From contig NC_079887.1 in assembly GCF_029227915.1 (NCBI RefSeq), positions 8,556,001 to 8,620,000 of the forward strand: a stretch of DNA of 64,000 nt. Direction: 5' to 3'. The position numbers and the translations under genes were made by a program. The notes under the pieces were generated by a model. It saw only the letters and a program-made list of their open reading frames with translations. It ran no database searches and was not told the DNA's origin. The stretch is from Hydractinia symbiolongicarpus. Lineage: Eukaryota > Cnidaria > Hydrozoa > Anthoathecata > Hydractiniidae. Below are positions 11,601 to 22,899 of this stretch, one piece after another (positions within the stretch are counted from its first letter, which is position 1; each line of letters starts with the position of its first letter).

Positions 11601-14600
11601 ATTTTGACTTTTTCTTTTAGGAATGTAACTTCAAAACCAAAATAGCATAAAGTTAGCAAATCATCTGAGTATATAACCTTGATTGTGTTACCTCTACGCA
11701 ATTATTACAAACACTGCAGTGAGAACATCTAGGTGGTCGATAGAATCTACAGGTTTCGCACCATTTCATTTTAACAGTAATACCACTAATTTCAGCATTT
11801 TTATAAAGTGGTTGTCGCAGATCATTTTCATCTTCGTCACTTTCTGGTGCTGAATAAAAGAAATTATAAAAGTAAAAGTAATACCCATTAAAAACATTCA
11901 TTGTTTTTGTAGGCTATGTTTCTGAGGTCAAAATCTTAATGTTAACCATAAATTCATTTCACATTACAGGGCACAAACTTTCATATAACAAAATAAGGAT
12001 CAAGTTATAATACCTCGAGGATAAACACCAGGATCTGTAAACGTAGCTCGAAAAAACATTACATGCACCAGAAATGTTAACACACCATTTACAATTGCAA
12101 TTGAAAAGTGATATTCACTCACAAGGTATGGACATCTAAAAAAAGGAAGATATATGGGTATTATTAATTTCTAAAAGCATAATATACAAATGCATAGGAC
12201 GTTACATAGATGCCTTGAGGATGATATACAAAAGCAGTATCACTGATTGTTTTATATAAATTAAACAAACTTCTACTTTCATCCCAACAGAATTAAAATT
12301 TATTGTTTATGTTAGATTTGTGCGAGTTTAGTAAACTATTCGGGTTTTTTTAACCCCGTTTTGGGGTTTGGGTGTTATAGTTGCTAAGAGTATAAAGCAT
12401 TTTTGACCCTCTTACATTTCTTAGCTATAGACATAACTGTACATTGTGAAGCCTATATGTGCATTAACCCTTTGAAATGTTTTGGCAATAGTAAGGTTAA
12501 CATGTGAAGATTGCTAAGTAAAAGTGTGTAAAGAGAGGATGTGAGATATAAAGGCTGATAAACAAGTGGCCTAATTTTGGCCCAATTAGACACAAAATTT
12601 GGTATGGATATAACTCAGGGATTCACTCTTAATGAATCTATTTAGGGGATTTATTTAGGGAAATTATAAAAATGGCTATAAATTTTACCTAATTTCTTGG
12701 GTATCCTTATTAAAAAGATTGTTTGACTATTTAATGGTTGGAATCACAATAGTTAAACCCCCATTTAATCTGATGCAGACAGTATTTAAAACATTACAGG
12801 GGGTTAACAAATAACTGAATACGTAATAAATTTACTAGAATTATAAGCTACAAAATTGGAACACATGGCAGACATGTGTGTAATATCATATAATTACTTT
12901 TCACTTTTTGAAATTTACTGCTAAAGTATTGCTTTTAAAGTTAACACTTTGTTGTTGTTTTTAAATATTGCCTTTAAATTAATAAAATATATACTTATAT
13001 CATTAGTAAATGTTAATGTCTTAATTTAAAATATGTAATGTTGTCATTATTAGAACTGTAGCATGATGTCCATAACACACAATTTATGAAATCGTGTTTA
13101 ATTATCACTTCATGACCATTTCACACACTATTTAAAGTTTTTCCAGCTGTGAAGTTTTTTTACTTAATGTGTATAGTTTAATCAATTCTTAATAAAAAAG
13201 ATAATTATCAAATCAAAAAAGCATCATTTAACCTTGTTTCTATAATCATTAAATTCATCCTGATTATTTTGCAGTTGCACACACATTTTTTAATTTCTCT
13301 TGATAATATTTTTATTTTTATTTTAGGTTATTTACATAATACATATAATTTACAACACATTATCAAGATCACAAACACAAAGGGTGTATGCAGTAATATT
13401 CTCAATTTAATTTTAACATATTTTAAATATAGCAAACAAATGTTCCATTAAAATAGGTGGCCAGCTGAATGTGGTAAAATGCTAGAAAAATTTTACTAGA
13501 CATTTTAATCAAAGAAAGTGTTAATGTAAACACCTGGCAGAAAAAAAATAGTTACAGTACCATCTGCAAAAACAATTGTTGTCATAAATCTTTACTTAAT
13601 GGGGAATGCTAAAGGGATACTGACCGGGTTTGATGTTGTATTGTGAAATACAAAGCACAAGGTCAAAAGCACATTACTGTGCCCTTGACCACATCTACCT
13701 TGCTCTTCTAGTCGTCATACGTCAAAGCGTCACATAGATAATTTCTCATGTACCTATACAAGAAATTATCTATAAAGGCAGCAGAGTTACACTTGTGCAA
13801 TATTAATAAAAATATCTATTGTTTTGAAATTCTTTTGATGTATCATAGTTGAAAGTATTTGAAAAAACTACTTCCAATATTGATTAAATATTCTTCAGGA
13901 TGAAGAAAAAAAAATGATTTGATTTTTGTATTAAATTAGGTTTTTTCAATTTAATTTAAAATACTTTAAATGAGCACTCAGATTTTTTGATTTTTTTAAT
14001 ATTTTTTTAATATTTTTATAATATCTGATAATAAATTACACAAGAAAGATTATTTTTTGCTTCAACATTTTTGTAATATTGTATCAGTGTATAACTCTAC
14101 CTTAACATAAAAAGAACATGACTATCTGCTCAATTAAATCTGTGAAGTTATGCTCACACACATTCCATTCTTCTTGAACATCTACTGTGCATGTAAAGAA
14201 AGAACATCCTGAGAAGTATGTTTAGTTCATCAGGTTGGGTTTAGCTGGTGGCTAATGCTAATAAAATTATATCAAAGAAGACCTTGTGTCTTCAGTAGTG
14301 TTCTTTCTTACATCAATATACATTAATTAATCCCCATTATGGGCAAGTTCTCAAGATTAAGAACAAAATATAAATAGAGTTTATATAACCACAAACAGTA
14401 AATGTGCTACATAATAATGTATATGTTAAACAACCTTATTAAATTATTTAGAGTTAGACAAAAACTGTTTTTTGCGCCAATATCACACACTATTTAAAAT
14501 CAAAAGAATTAAATGGAGAAGATGTTACGTGATTATCTGAATAAAAGGCTCTTGCAGCAATTTGACAACACCGCTTGCTACATAATTTTATGATTTCGAC

Positions 14601-17197
14601 CATAGGCCACCCCTAAAACGACTTAGCAAAAATGTTGGTAAACAGGGCAAGTGTTTGTGCAGGGTGAAGCACAAAGGAATCAGCTGAAACCTAATTTGTG
14701 ATTATATCTTAATTCCGTGATATATTTATTTTAATGTGAGATCCACTGGAATTATTTCTAAAGCCTACTTTATAATTAAAATAGTTACAAAACTCAAAAA
14801 GTAGGCACAACATTAGGGAAACTTGGTGAAGCAAATTAACAGATTTTTTTCTCAGCAATATTCTGCAGGCTATCTAGTTTCATTATAATACAGGTTTGTT
14901 TTGTATTTAATGATGATTACAAAGATAAAAATAGCTTGAAATGTCATACCACCATGGAACATAAATTTTGAAATCGATGAGCTACCCTGTTGATGTTTGG
15001 GCTGTCTAATTTATCAAATACACAAGTTTCGGTGCTGGTGAAATTGGCATATGGTAGATCCTAGACTCAAGGCTAAAGATATGATGTCATGTAGTCTTGT
15101 CAATGAACAGAGAAAGTTGGCAAGAAAAGTGAACCTAGAACCTAGAACCGTGCTTAGCTCTCCTTGAGGTCGGACGTATCTAAAACGCTCCGGTCTTGGC
15201 GCGCTAAGTCGAAGAAAGAAAAAAGAAGACTAAAGCTTGAAAAGCTCTTGCTTTGACAGCTAAGTCCTTTTTTATTTAATCATCAAACAAGAGGAGCTTC
15301 AAAAAACAGGTTCACACTTCCCTTGGTCAACACGGAATTTGGCAAAAAAGCCTTCCCATTTAGAGCTGCAAAAATGTGGAATAATCTTCCAGACCAAGTG
15401 ACCTGTGATGGAAGTCTGCTTTCGTTTAAGACTTCCATCTCTAATGTATTTGGTAAATTCTAATGGAGATCACTTTTTAACTTTTTAATTTTTGTTTTTT
15501 ATTCTTTTTCTTTTCAATTTTCACAGATTATAAATGTTACTATGTTTGATTGAGCTGAGACAGTCTAAGGTTTATCATTTTTTGTTTCTTTTTTGTTCTA
15601 GTGGCCCCCAGTGGAAACAATCCACTAACTATAGGTTTTTGTGATTTTCTGGGCTAGCCACTCTAAATATTTATTATTATTATTATTAGGTAATTTAGGC
15701 AATCACCTCGTAATAGGACAGAAATTGCCGAGATTTGTAGTTACAGTATTTTAAATTCAACGTGCACTGCCATCCCGTATTGAATCAAAATAAGATTTGT
15801 TGCACCCTGACTATGTTAATACAATGGTAAATGGTCTAAGGTAAAATCCATGGGAATCAGTCTCTGTAATTCCACAGAAATATTTTAAGCAACTAACATA
15901 TTTTTTGCATGCTGCATACCACCATATGCAAAAAGACAAAATGGTACTATTATGAGACATGAAACTAGTCTATAAAACAATGAAAAAAATATAGGTTGTT
16001 CTAGTAGTTTCACTGATGTCAGCAGAGCATTCACAAAAAGTTTTAATAATTTTTTTTACCTGTTGCCTGTAATGTGTGGAGCTTGAAGCGCTGATGAACA
16101 AAAGTATAGAGTCATATTTGTTCGACAAACATTTGTAGAAGTATTGGGGTGTAAAGGATTTTTGATGATGTCTGACAAGTAGTTTTTTTGGCTATATTAA
16201 AAGAAAATAAACACATCTACCTTGTCTGTTACTGACAGACAGAAGACACAGTTTTCGCATTATTATAATAGATCTGGTCCCAGGTAGTTCCTAGTTACGA
16301 ACACGGGAGACAACGTCAGTTACAACTCGTTTCCAAGTTTTCAAGCAATGCAATAACTTTTCAATTAATTGACATCAGTCTAAATGCATTAGCATCGTGT
16401 CGTAACGTAGAGGCAGTTATCAAATAAGACATAATTTCTTCAGCCACATCAAAGGGTGATAAACACATCTACTCTGCCTGTTACAGACTAACAGACACAT
16501 AATCTTTGTATTATTACATTAGCCGTAAGGTTCCTGGTAAAATTCACTTATGGAAATGCTATGACATCAGTTTAATGCGTGTTGTGCTGTAACATCAGAA
16601 AAATTAAACAAAAAAGACATAATATTTTTGGCTACATTAAAGAAAAGTAAACCTATTCTTTTTGCCTGTCACACACACACTTGGCCTAATAATATAGACC
16701 TTTTTAAATGTTTATATTTTCGCGGTAAGTCTTCCCTTCTTGAAAGATGAAGATGCAGGAGCTTGCTAAAAAGAGATCTTTTTAGCCTATTTCTTTTTAC
16801 AGAAACATTGTTGAGGCTTTAAACTATTATCGAGTGTACATGAATAACTTCTGATTGAGATATTTATATTATAATACCGGTATACGTCTGTCTGTCTGTC
16901 ACGCATATATTCATATAAAGTTGTAAGTAATGACACCTTCTTGCGAAGAAACAGACTGAAAAGGACCTCACTTCACTCATTCTGGAGGTGGTAATCTTTT
17001 TCCGTCTAAAGATATAGCTATATGATCGCTACTAAGCTGTAGCTAGTACTGAAATTATGGGACTTAAACAATGTTGGAAAAAATTCTTACACAAACACAA
17101 AAAACAAAGCAGAAGTCCCAGCTAACAGAATCAAAGCCACGATCAACGGCACTTGCTGTGAGCCACACTTCCTCCTTCTTCTTTGCCTTATCTCCAT
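8679..17197 (-). CDS. ZDHHC5/8: DHHC palmitoyltransferase, ZDHHC5/8 type (8 exons, 331 aa)
   Basis: Protein S-acyltransferase that transfers palmitate to cysteines of membrane-associated proteins. Exons: 17091-17197, 12014-12135, 11692-11849, 11120-11289, 10449-10551, 10078-10169, 9621-9750, 8679-8792. All splice sites are GT-AG and the total is 996 bp in one frame. Four membrane segments lie near residues 16-36, 45-68, 150-172 and 190-214. The Cys-rich domain ([16 protein letters not shown], from residue 106) leads to D132-H-H-C135, with C135 catalytic. TTNE (216-219) and NPFDLGC (230-236) follow. A Tyr-Leu-Gly after the NCCS segment and the C-terminus AYEVTV, a class II PDZ ligand like the YEISV end recalled for vertebrate ZDHHC5/8, favour that subfamily. 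The cytoplasmic tail is far shorter than in vertebrates (over 700 aa). The start is the first ATG after an in-frame stop. Exon 4's donor (CC|GTATCC) is the weakest site. Confidence 0.95.
14527..14757. repeat. Dispersed repeat family A, copy 1
   Basis: About 230 bp matching 26425-26664 in the same orientation at roughly 70 percent by eye. Shared blocks include GTGATTATCT, AAAACGACTT, ATGCTGGTAAACA-like text and TCTTAATTC(T/C)GTGAT. Ends are not marked by obvious inverted repeats, so the class is unknown; the whole unit may be larger. Confidence 0.65.
15291..15688 (+). mobile_element. 5'-truncated LINE, C-terminus of ORF2 and 3' tail
   Basis: Codons 15291-15463 read a typical non-LTR retrotransposon C-terminus: [14 protein letters not shown], then [13 protein letters not shown] and stop. 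The F-x2-A-x3-W-N-x-L-P and F-K-x2-[IL] pattern is familiar from CR1/L2-like elements. The 3' UTR carries TGGCCCCCAGTGGAAACA and GGGCTAGCCACTCTAAAT and ends in (TTA)n at 15669-15688, as expected for elements with microsatellite tails. The reverse transcriptase proper is absent. No frameshift in the remaining codons suggests moderate age. Clade is inference. Confidence 0.82.
16225..16705 (-). mobile_element. Degenerate Helitron-like pieces in series
   Basis: Three stretches end, read on the minus strand, with Helitron-like 5' termini: TC-TATTATAATAATGCG at 16272, then weaker ones near 16525 and 16695. Each is followed by a (G)TCTGTC-type motif. The DNA between them (CCAGGTAGTTCCTAGTTACG, then CGTCAGTTA, CGTTTCCAAGTT) matches the interior of the better-preserved units at 58.4-60.2 kb. 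They are decayed and lack clear CTAG ends. Confidence 0.55.
16861..16906 (+). mobile_element. Helitron-like 5' terminus fragment
   Basis: TATTATAATACCGGTATACG followed by (TCTG)n TCACGC matches the 5' end of the intact 132-bp element at 57212 with a few changes. The leading TC has become TT. No matching 3' end was found. Confidence 0.45.
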
Positions 17198-17530
17198 TGT
17201 GAATATTTATTACGCAAGTTCCATGAATATAGAAGCAGCCTTTACATACAGAAGCAAACTATAATAATTTGTACTTTGTTAGCTATTATAAGTATCTTTG
17301 CGGCATAATCTGATCTTGTTTTGATATTATAAACTCATTCCACTTTCCCGAAATAAAATCACTAGGGTCATCCTGCATACTTAAAAGCGCAATAATCCAA
17401 CCATTTTGGATACTCCTTCTTTTTGGTGGGATTGCCAACATGGTATTTGTTGTTGTTTTTAAATACGGCCATAGCTTGGAGCTTCGAATGTGTTACGCTG
17501 ACTAATAGCCTTCAATGACATAAATAAACC

Positions 17531-17755
17531 GTGAAATGGAGGAGGAAGGGAAATTCATTGTTATTCTCTTCTGTCCTCGTCGCGCTGCAGTTTATTTTCC
17601 TATTAATATTAAATACAGAAAGTGTCTTAGATAAGCAGTGGGGTCTGAAATTAAAGTCCCTCCCCCTTAAAACTGAAAAGGTTGTAGCTAGGGTTAAACA
17701 ATCTTTTTTAACGTATCTTGTGATGCAATCTTGCCATGGCCCCTCCTGGAAATAA
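17531..17755 (+). CDS. Possible orphan first exon with signal-peptide-like start
   Basis: The ORF starts MKWRRKGNSLLFSSVLVAL and continues hydrophobic to about residue 29: basic N-terminus plus a hydrophobic core, as in a signal peptide or type II anchor. It lies 334 bp from, and head-to-head with, the palmitoyltransferase start, so the two could share a promoter. Its last codons (from about 17733) are retroposon tail, so the true exon, if any, ends earlier; AAG|GTTGTA near 17680 is a possible donor. No downstream exon was found before VPS37. It may be a remnant or chance. Confidence 0.22.
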   Translation: MKWRRKGNSLLFSSVLVALQFIFLLILNTESVLDKQWGLKLKSLPLKTEKVVARVKQSFLTYLVMQSCHGPSWK

Positions 17756-17823
17756 TAGACAGGGTATATCCTTCGATATATGTGTGGCTAGCCATGTAAA
17801 ATATGCACATCTATCTATCTATG
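17733..17823 (+). mobile_element. SINE/LINE 3' tail fragment ending in (ATCT)n
   Basis: GCCATGGCCCCTCCTGGAAA, GGCTAGCCATGTAAAATATG and the (ATCT)n end are nearly identical to the 3' end of the SINE at 62791-63140. Only the tail is present, so this is either a heavily 5'-truncated SINE or a copy of the partner LINE. Confidence 0.75.
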
Positions 17824-18220
17824 GATATATCTTATGAGGTTGGCTTATTCAGTTGTTTTCAGGTTTGATCACAAAGGTTGTGGTCAAACCTGAAAATTAG
17901 AACTCAATATTAGAGCATAAAGTGTTTTACTTCTGTTATTTTCCTAATGACCTGTCCTGCTCATGTTGGGCACTGACATATCATTTCCTTTTACTTGTTC
18001 TTTATTCACAATACCCTCCCAGGGGCACATGCACATCTCTACATTTTATGGCTGTTCAGTACAGCCAGTATCCTCAGTAAAAGTAAATCCTCACAATCAC
18101 AGTAACAATGGCTTTTTCATTCCACCACTAGTCTATAACTTTAAAATGAATACAAGGGAACCATGTAGAAGCACGGTATCAGTACATTGCCAATAATAAG
18201 TTAATTTTATTAGGCATATC

Positions 18221-18985
18221 CAGGCCATTTCGTGAGAGGCGTGCGATTGCACGCGCAAGCCCACACACACATGCAGATTTGTTTAGGTGTGCTATTCATC
18301 GCACGCGCAAAACGTTGCTGTAATTAAAAATTATTGTATTTATAACAAAGAAAATTTATTAAATAAACCTTGAAAATAAACAATCATTCTTTTACTGAAC
18401 TCTAAAAATAAACGATCATTCTTTTACTGAACTCACAATAGATCGCACGTGAGCAGTCTTTACCAAATGTTGATAATGTGAATTCAGGCTATATTAAGGC
18501 TTTGCGAGTTTCATTTTAATGATTTTATAAAAAAATGCAACAATATTTTAATCTCGGTCGTATTTTGGAGAATTTAAAAGAAATTCAGCATTATTTAAGT
18601 TGAAATAACTAAAAGATAATATAATTAATAAGAAAAAAAACTTCCTTACTAACAAAATATTCTTTTAGATAATAATTTTTATGATTCATCGAACATAAGG
18701 TTTATTAAATATTATTAGTAGCGGCCGTTCGACTTTCCGTAATTTAATTTAATTTAAATATCTGTTTGCCCCACAAGTATTAACAAAGTTTAATTAACGA
18801 GTCTGCTTACGACTTCTTCGTATTTGGGTTGAAATTCCTTGCCGTACATTGTTGGAACTTGCACTTTGTATGTTCCTTACACCAAAACAGCAGCCCATGT
18901 GCGGTGTACAGGGGTAAAGGAAATGAAGAATTTTTGAGGCGTGTGATATACCGCACGCCTATCTAAAATCTTACGAAATGGCCTG
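18221..18985. mobile_element. 765-bp non-autonomous DNA transposon (hAT-like MITE)
   Basis: Left end CAGGCCATTTCGTGAG, right end CTTACGAAATGGCCTG, so terminal inverted repeats of about 16 bp with one mismatch. Flanks repeat CATATC (GCATATCC/GCATATCT if the outer C/G is taken as flank, 7 of 8), fitting a 6-8 bp target duplication. Subterminal GGCGTGCGATTGCACGCGC on the left and a related CGCACGCC-containing run on the right add a second inverted layer. Inside, a unit around ATCATTCTTTTACTGAACTC is repeated directly twice (18373-18433). No transposase ORF. Confidence 0.75.
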
Positions 18986-19460
18986 CATATCTAGTCCAAC
19001 CAACACAATGTCAAGGTGATGCCAGTGTATATTTAGTAACATTAGAAAAACAATAAATTATTATTACTACATTTTGAGCTAGGTGGGTGGAAAAATTGTT
19101 GCTTGTCAGAAATAAGTTGAGACTAAATTGTACCCCATTTGGTTTTAAAATATGTCCTTATTGATCTCTTGCAAGTGGAAATCACACTGGTCAGGCTAAC
19201 AGAAACAAAAAATACTGTGGATAAATAAGACTGCCATATGCATCCAGATTAGCACACTATTGAACATGTTAGGCTTGATCCTAGAAAATTATTGGGTTAG
19301 CTTGTTTTATTTTATTGTATGAAAAGACTGGTTTGCCAATCCAGAATGCAAATCATTCTTATCTCTTAAAGTCTACACGGGTGATATGCGAAGAGGCTCA
19401 GAACTTAGTCTTACCAAGTAGCATAAAAGAACTGTATTAACTTATACTTCTAGATTAAAA

Positions 19461-22400
19461 ATGGCATATCAAGGAGGTACTGGCTATGGTTATGGTGGAA
19501 TCACTATGCCAATGCCATATGGTCAACAACAGCAACAAAGCATGTCTACACCCTATCCAACTACCTCTACATCTACACCATACCCAACTTCATCGTCCAC
19601 ACCATATCCATCTAACACCATACAACAACATCCAATGATTAACACAAATGAAATAGACATGTGGATGGATCAGCTTGTAGCAAACTTGACAGCTTTAATG
19701 AAAGATGCAACCAAAACAGAACTGGATGATATTGTGAACAACGAAGATAAGATCAATGAATTAGTTCAAGATGCAGAACAGGTAATTTGTGTTTTGAAGA
19801 GAGTTTTGCCTAAACACAAAACACAGACGTTCTCAATTTTCTTTAATTTTGGAACGTCTCTTCAAAAATCCTTAAAAGCCTTAAAATCTGCTCAAATTTA
19901 ATGATGTTGTAATGTCTATTGTTTAAAAACCGAAAATATAATAGGCAGTATGAATAACTTGTACATGATGTCTGCTGGTCCTTAAAAACTTGAATTCAGA
20001 AAGGATGTTGTTGAAATTACAGCAGATATTTTGAAAGCCTTAAATATCCATTATTTTCTAGAGAAAAAAAACTTTAAATATGGATATTTTCAAAAACATT
20101 TCTGTCTAACATTAATAAATACCCCTTTCCATAAGTTTAAAAGTTTTGGCAATGCCTTCTTTGGCCTTTACTGTGTACCTGGCGTTTTTTATTGTACCTG
20201 AGTTGTTTTAGGAATCTGGAAATACTATAAGAAAAAAAAATAGCAAAAAATTTAGATAGCAGCCAAAAAACCTTGACCAGATTTTAAATTCCCTCACCTC
20301 ATCTTTTAGCTGCTTAACACTTTTATGTGTTAAAGAACTTTAACAGACACCCTGAAAAAAATAATTTTCACATTTTATTTTAAACTAAATAGGAATTATC
20401 ACATTGATATTTTACATAAATAACAATAGTATAGCAAAGTACAATGTTATCATCACTGTTATACTGCATAATTTTTCTTTTAAATACGATGTAATGGATA
20501 AACAGTTGCACTGTAAACTAGATTAAAAAGTATGAAATTGCAAAAATGCAGGTTTACTCTAGTCTTCCATAATCAATTTGACTTTTGCCATAAATATATA
20601 TTTTTGAGTTAGTGATTTTTGAGTTGAGAAATTTATTTATTTTATATTTATGCAATGTATTATGTTAATTTATATTTGATTTGTTATTTTTTTCAGACAA
20701 AAAAGCTGCTAAGAAAGAGAGATGAGTTAATTACATCGAATAAGGACCAAGCAGTTACTAACATGTCTCTTGAACCAGAGATTAAGTTATTAAAGGACAA
20801 CATTGTGGAACTAGCAAGTCAACAAAACGAATTAAAAGATAAACATGTCCAACTGCAACAACGATTGGGTGAGTTCGTTGTTATGTCGTCCACATTTTTT
20901 AATTTTGTTTCAACCCTAAACCACTTTTTAACTTTAACCTTTTTTTATTTTTGTGAAACCTTTCCTGTTAATTAAACTACATGTTTTTATAAGCAAGTGA
21001 AAATCAGGCTGGTGTATTTGTACGTAAAACTCAATCAGACTGGGAGTTTGCCTACGTTATGCAGAAACATATTAAAAACTATAACATTGCTTTATGGAAT
21101 AAGATTAATGGTCCTGTTTTTTAAGCCTTAAAAGAACAGGAACAAAACTAAAGGTATATTTACACATGACAGGAAATTAGACGACATAGTGTTAAAGTCT
21201 TATTGTGTATAAGGAATTTAAAAAGGCTGGGTCTAACACCCATAGCACAAGAAAAAACATGCAGAAAGATTCTCCAAGGCAGAGAAATATACTAAGCATT
21301 TGCTTAAAAAACTTACCTATCTGAGCCTGAATACACTTTTTTTATTAACAATGACAAATTGAAAATTGTCAAAATTTTAAACAATTGCTAAACAATTTGT
21401 TTGGTGCGAATAAGTGATAATAGTATAAGTGAAATAAATACTTTGAAAATAAACAATTTGTCCAATAAATTCACCCAGGTAACAATATAAACAATATTTT
21501 GGGCAGTGTGGAAGAATTCAAATGTTTATAAAAGAAGTGTAAACGTATTAACGTTATGCTTGTAAAAAACATGTAATTAATTATTGGAAAAGAAGATTAT
21601 TGTTACTTTGATTTTTCAGCTGGTAAAATATCATTAGATGGCGTACTGGCCATACTGCAAGCTGCTGCAGCTGAAAAAGAAACAGAATCTGAAGTAAGTG
21701 TTCTCTACTATTAATAAATGCTCATTGTTTGGACGTTGTTTTCACTTCCTACTTAATGTCTCCTGTCTTAATCCAACTTTTGTCAGAAATATTCGATGGA
21801 AGAAAGCTTCGCGGTTTCGCTGGGTTTTTTTTCTCAAATCGCGAAATTTTCTTTCTGCAAAAATTCTTGTGGTACGCAGTTAGGGGTATTTCATAGAAAG
21901 ATCAAGGGCAGTTATCGTTTGCACCAATAGGCTCTGAGTATATCTAACGCTTCTGTGGTTTTAGTGCAAACTAATTAATGAGAAGAGCGACCTAGTCGAC
22001 TCTATAGTTTGCATGTATAGTTGAAAAGACCAACTCTGACTCTAAATTTAGGCAGTTACACCAGTCACTTTTCACTTTAATATTTTCACTGCGTTTGGGG
22101 AAAAATATAAAACCGTCAATAGAATTTGCCTCAACTATACCAGTGAACTTTATCAAGTCAAAATAAGCAACAAAAAAAACAACAACGGAAGGCTTGAAGA
22201 ATCACGCTCTTCACAACAAGAAAATGTTTCTATTTCCATTCAAAACGTGTTACCGGACTGCTTCGAACACAATGTCTTTATTCCATTTTAAATTTGATAA
22301 AAAAGACTTCAGTATTTCTTTATGTCCCCATTTCTGCTGAAAATCTGCTTATTCTCTTGTCATTTCTAATGAAGAAAGTCTTACCCCCTCCTTACAATTA

Positions 22401-22744
22401 TGTTGCCATAAAATGTTTTCAGACTTTTCAGTGTTTAATTCAAGTTTACTGGTAAGAAACGTAAAGAAAAAATCCTATCTTTTCCTTTTCAGAACATTTC
22501 TCAGGCCTTCGTTGAGGGCGACAAAACAATCGAGCAGTTCGTTGAACAATTTATACCAGAGCGCAAGACTTACCAACTACGCAAGGTGAAATCTGAGAAA
22601 ATGACTCAACTCTTACAAAGTGGTGCTATAAGTGTAAACAGATCATCTGGCGTTATGACAGGTGGCATGCCAAGACCAACGCCGGCGCCAAGACAACGCG
22701 TGCAACCCCTACAATCCGGTTATAGTGGTTATGGTGGCTACTAA
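19461..22744 (+). CDS. VPS37: ESCRT-I subunit VPS37 (4 exons, 272 aa)
   Basis: Component of ESCRT-I with TSG101, VPS28 and MVB12; it forms part of the coiled-coil stalk that sorts ubiquitinated cargo on endosomes. Exons 19461-19781, 20697-20868, 21620-21693 and 22493-22744 join in frame (phases 0, 1, 0) with consensus GT-AG sites. The Mod(r) domain spans about residues 60-205: helix around IDMWMDQLVANLTALMKDA, a long coiled coil with KKLLRKRDELI and EPEIKLLKDNIVELASQ, then EKETESENISQAFVEGDK and FVEQFIPERKTYQLRKVKSE, the best-known family signature. The N-terminus (1-58) is Gly/Tyr/Gln-rich with three TPYP motifs; the C-terminus is PRPTPAPR then Gly/Tyr-rich. Length fits VPS37B/C. Confidence 0.95.
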
Positions 22745-22848
22745 CACTCCGTAACGCAAAACATTAGAAAACCTTTTGAAAATACTAATGCCCTTATGAA
22801 TTCGGCAAATCGTCATGAAGCTATGCAATGTGTTTTGAAGTTATGAAC

Positions 22849-22854
22849 AATAAA
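22849..22854 (+). terminator. Polyadenylation signal AATAAA of VPS37
   Basis: Canonical hexamer 105 bp past the VPS37 stop, followed by a T-rich stretch (GTTTTTTATTT) about 35 bp on. Confidence 0.65.
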
Positions 22855-22899
22855 CATTAGTTTCGAATGCGCAAAATGTAACGTAATGTTTTTTATTTA

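Larger units (their letters stand above)
12136..17090 (-). other. Intron 1 of the palmitoyltransferase gene, repeat-filled
   Basis: A 4.95-kb intron between the exon encoding the first membrane segment and the exon starting with Cys-Pro-Tyr. It holds a dispersed repeat copy (14527), a LINE 3' end (15291), and degenerate Helitron-like ends (16225-16906). A perfect 12-bp inverted repeat lies at 13735-13746/13761-13772. The candidate exon at about 16060-16190 is not needed: the frame closes exactly between 17091 and 12135 without it. Confidence 0.8.

Noticed and set aside
16060-16190. Additional ZDHHC exon on the minus strand in intron 1
   Set aside because: The coding frame closes exactly between the exons at 17091 and 12135 and adding it would break the membrane-segment order.
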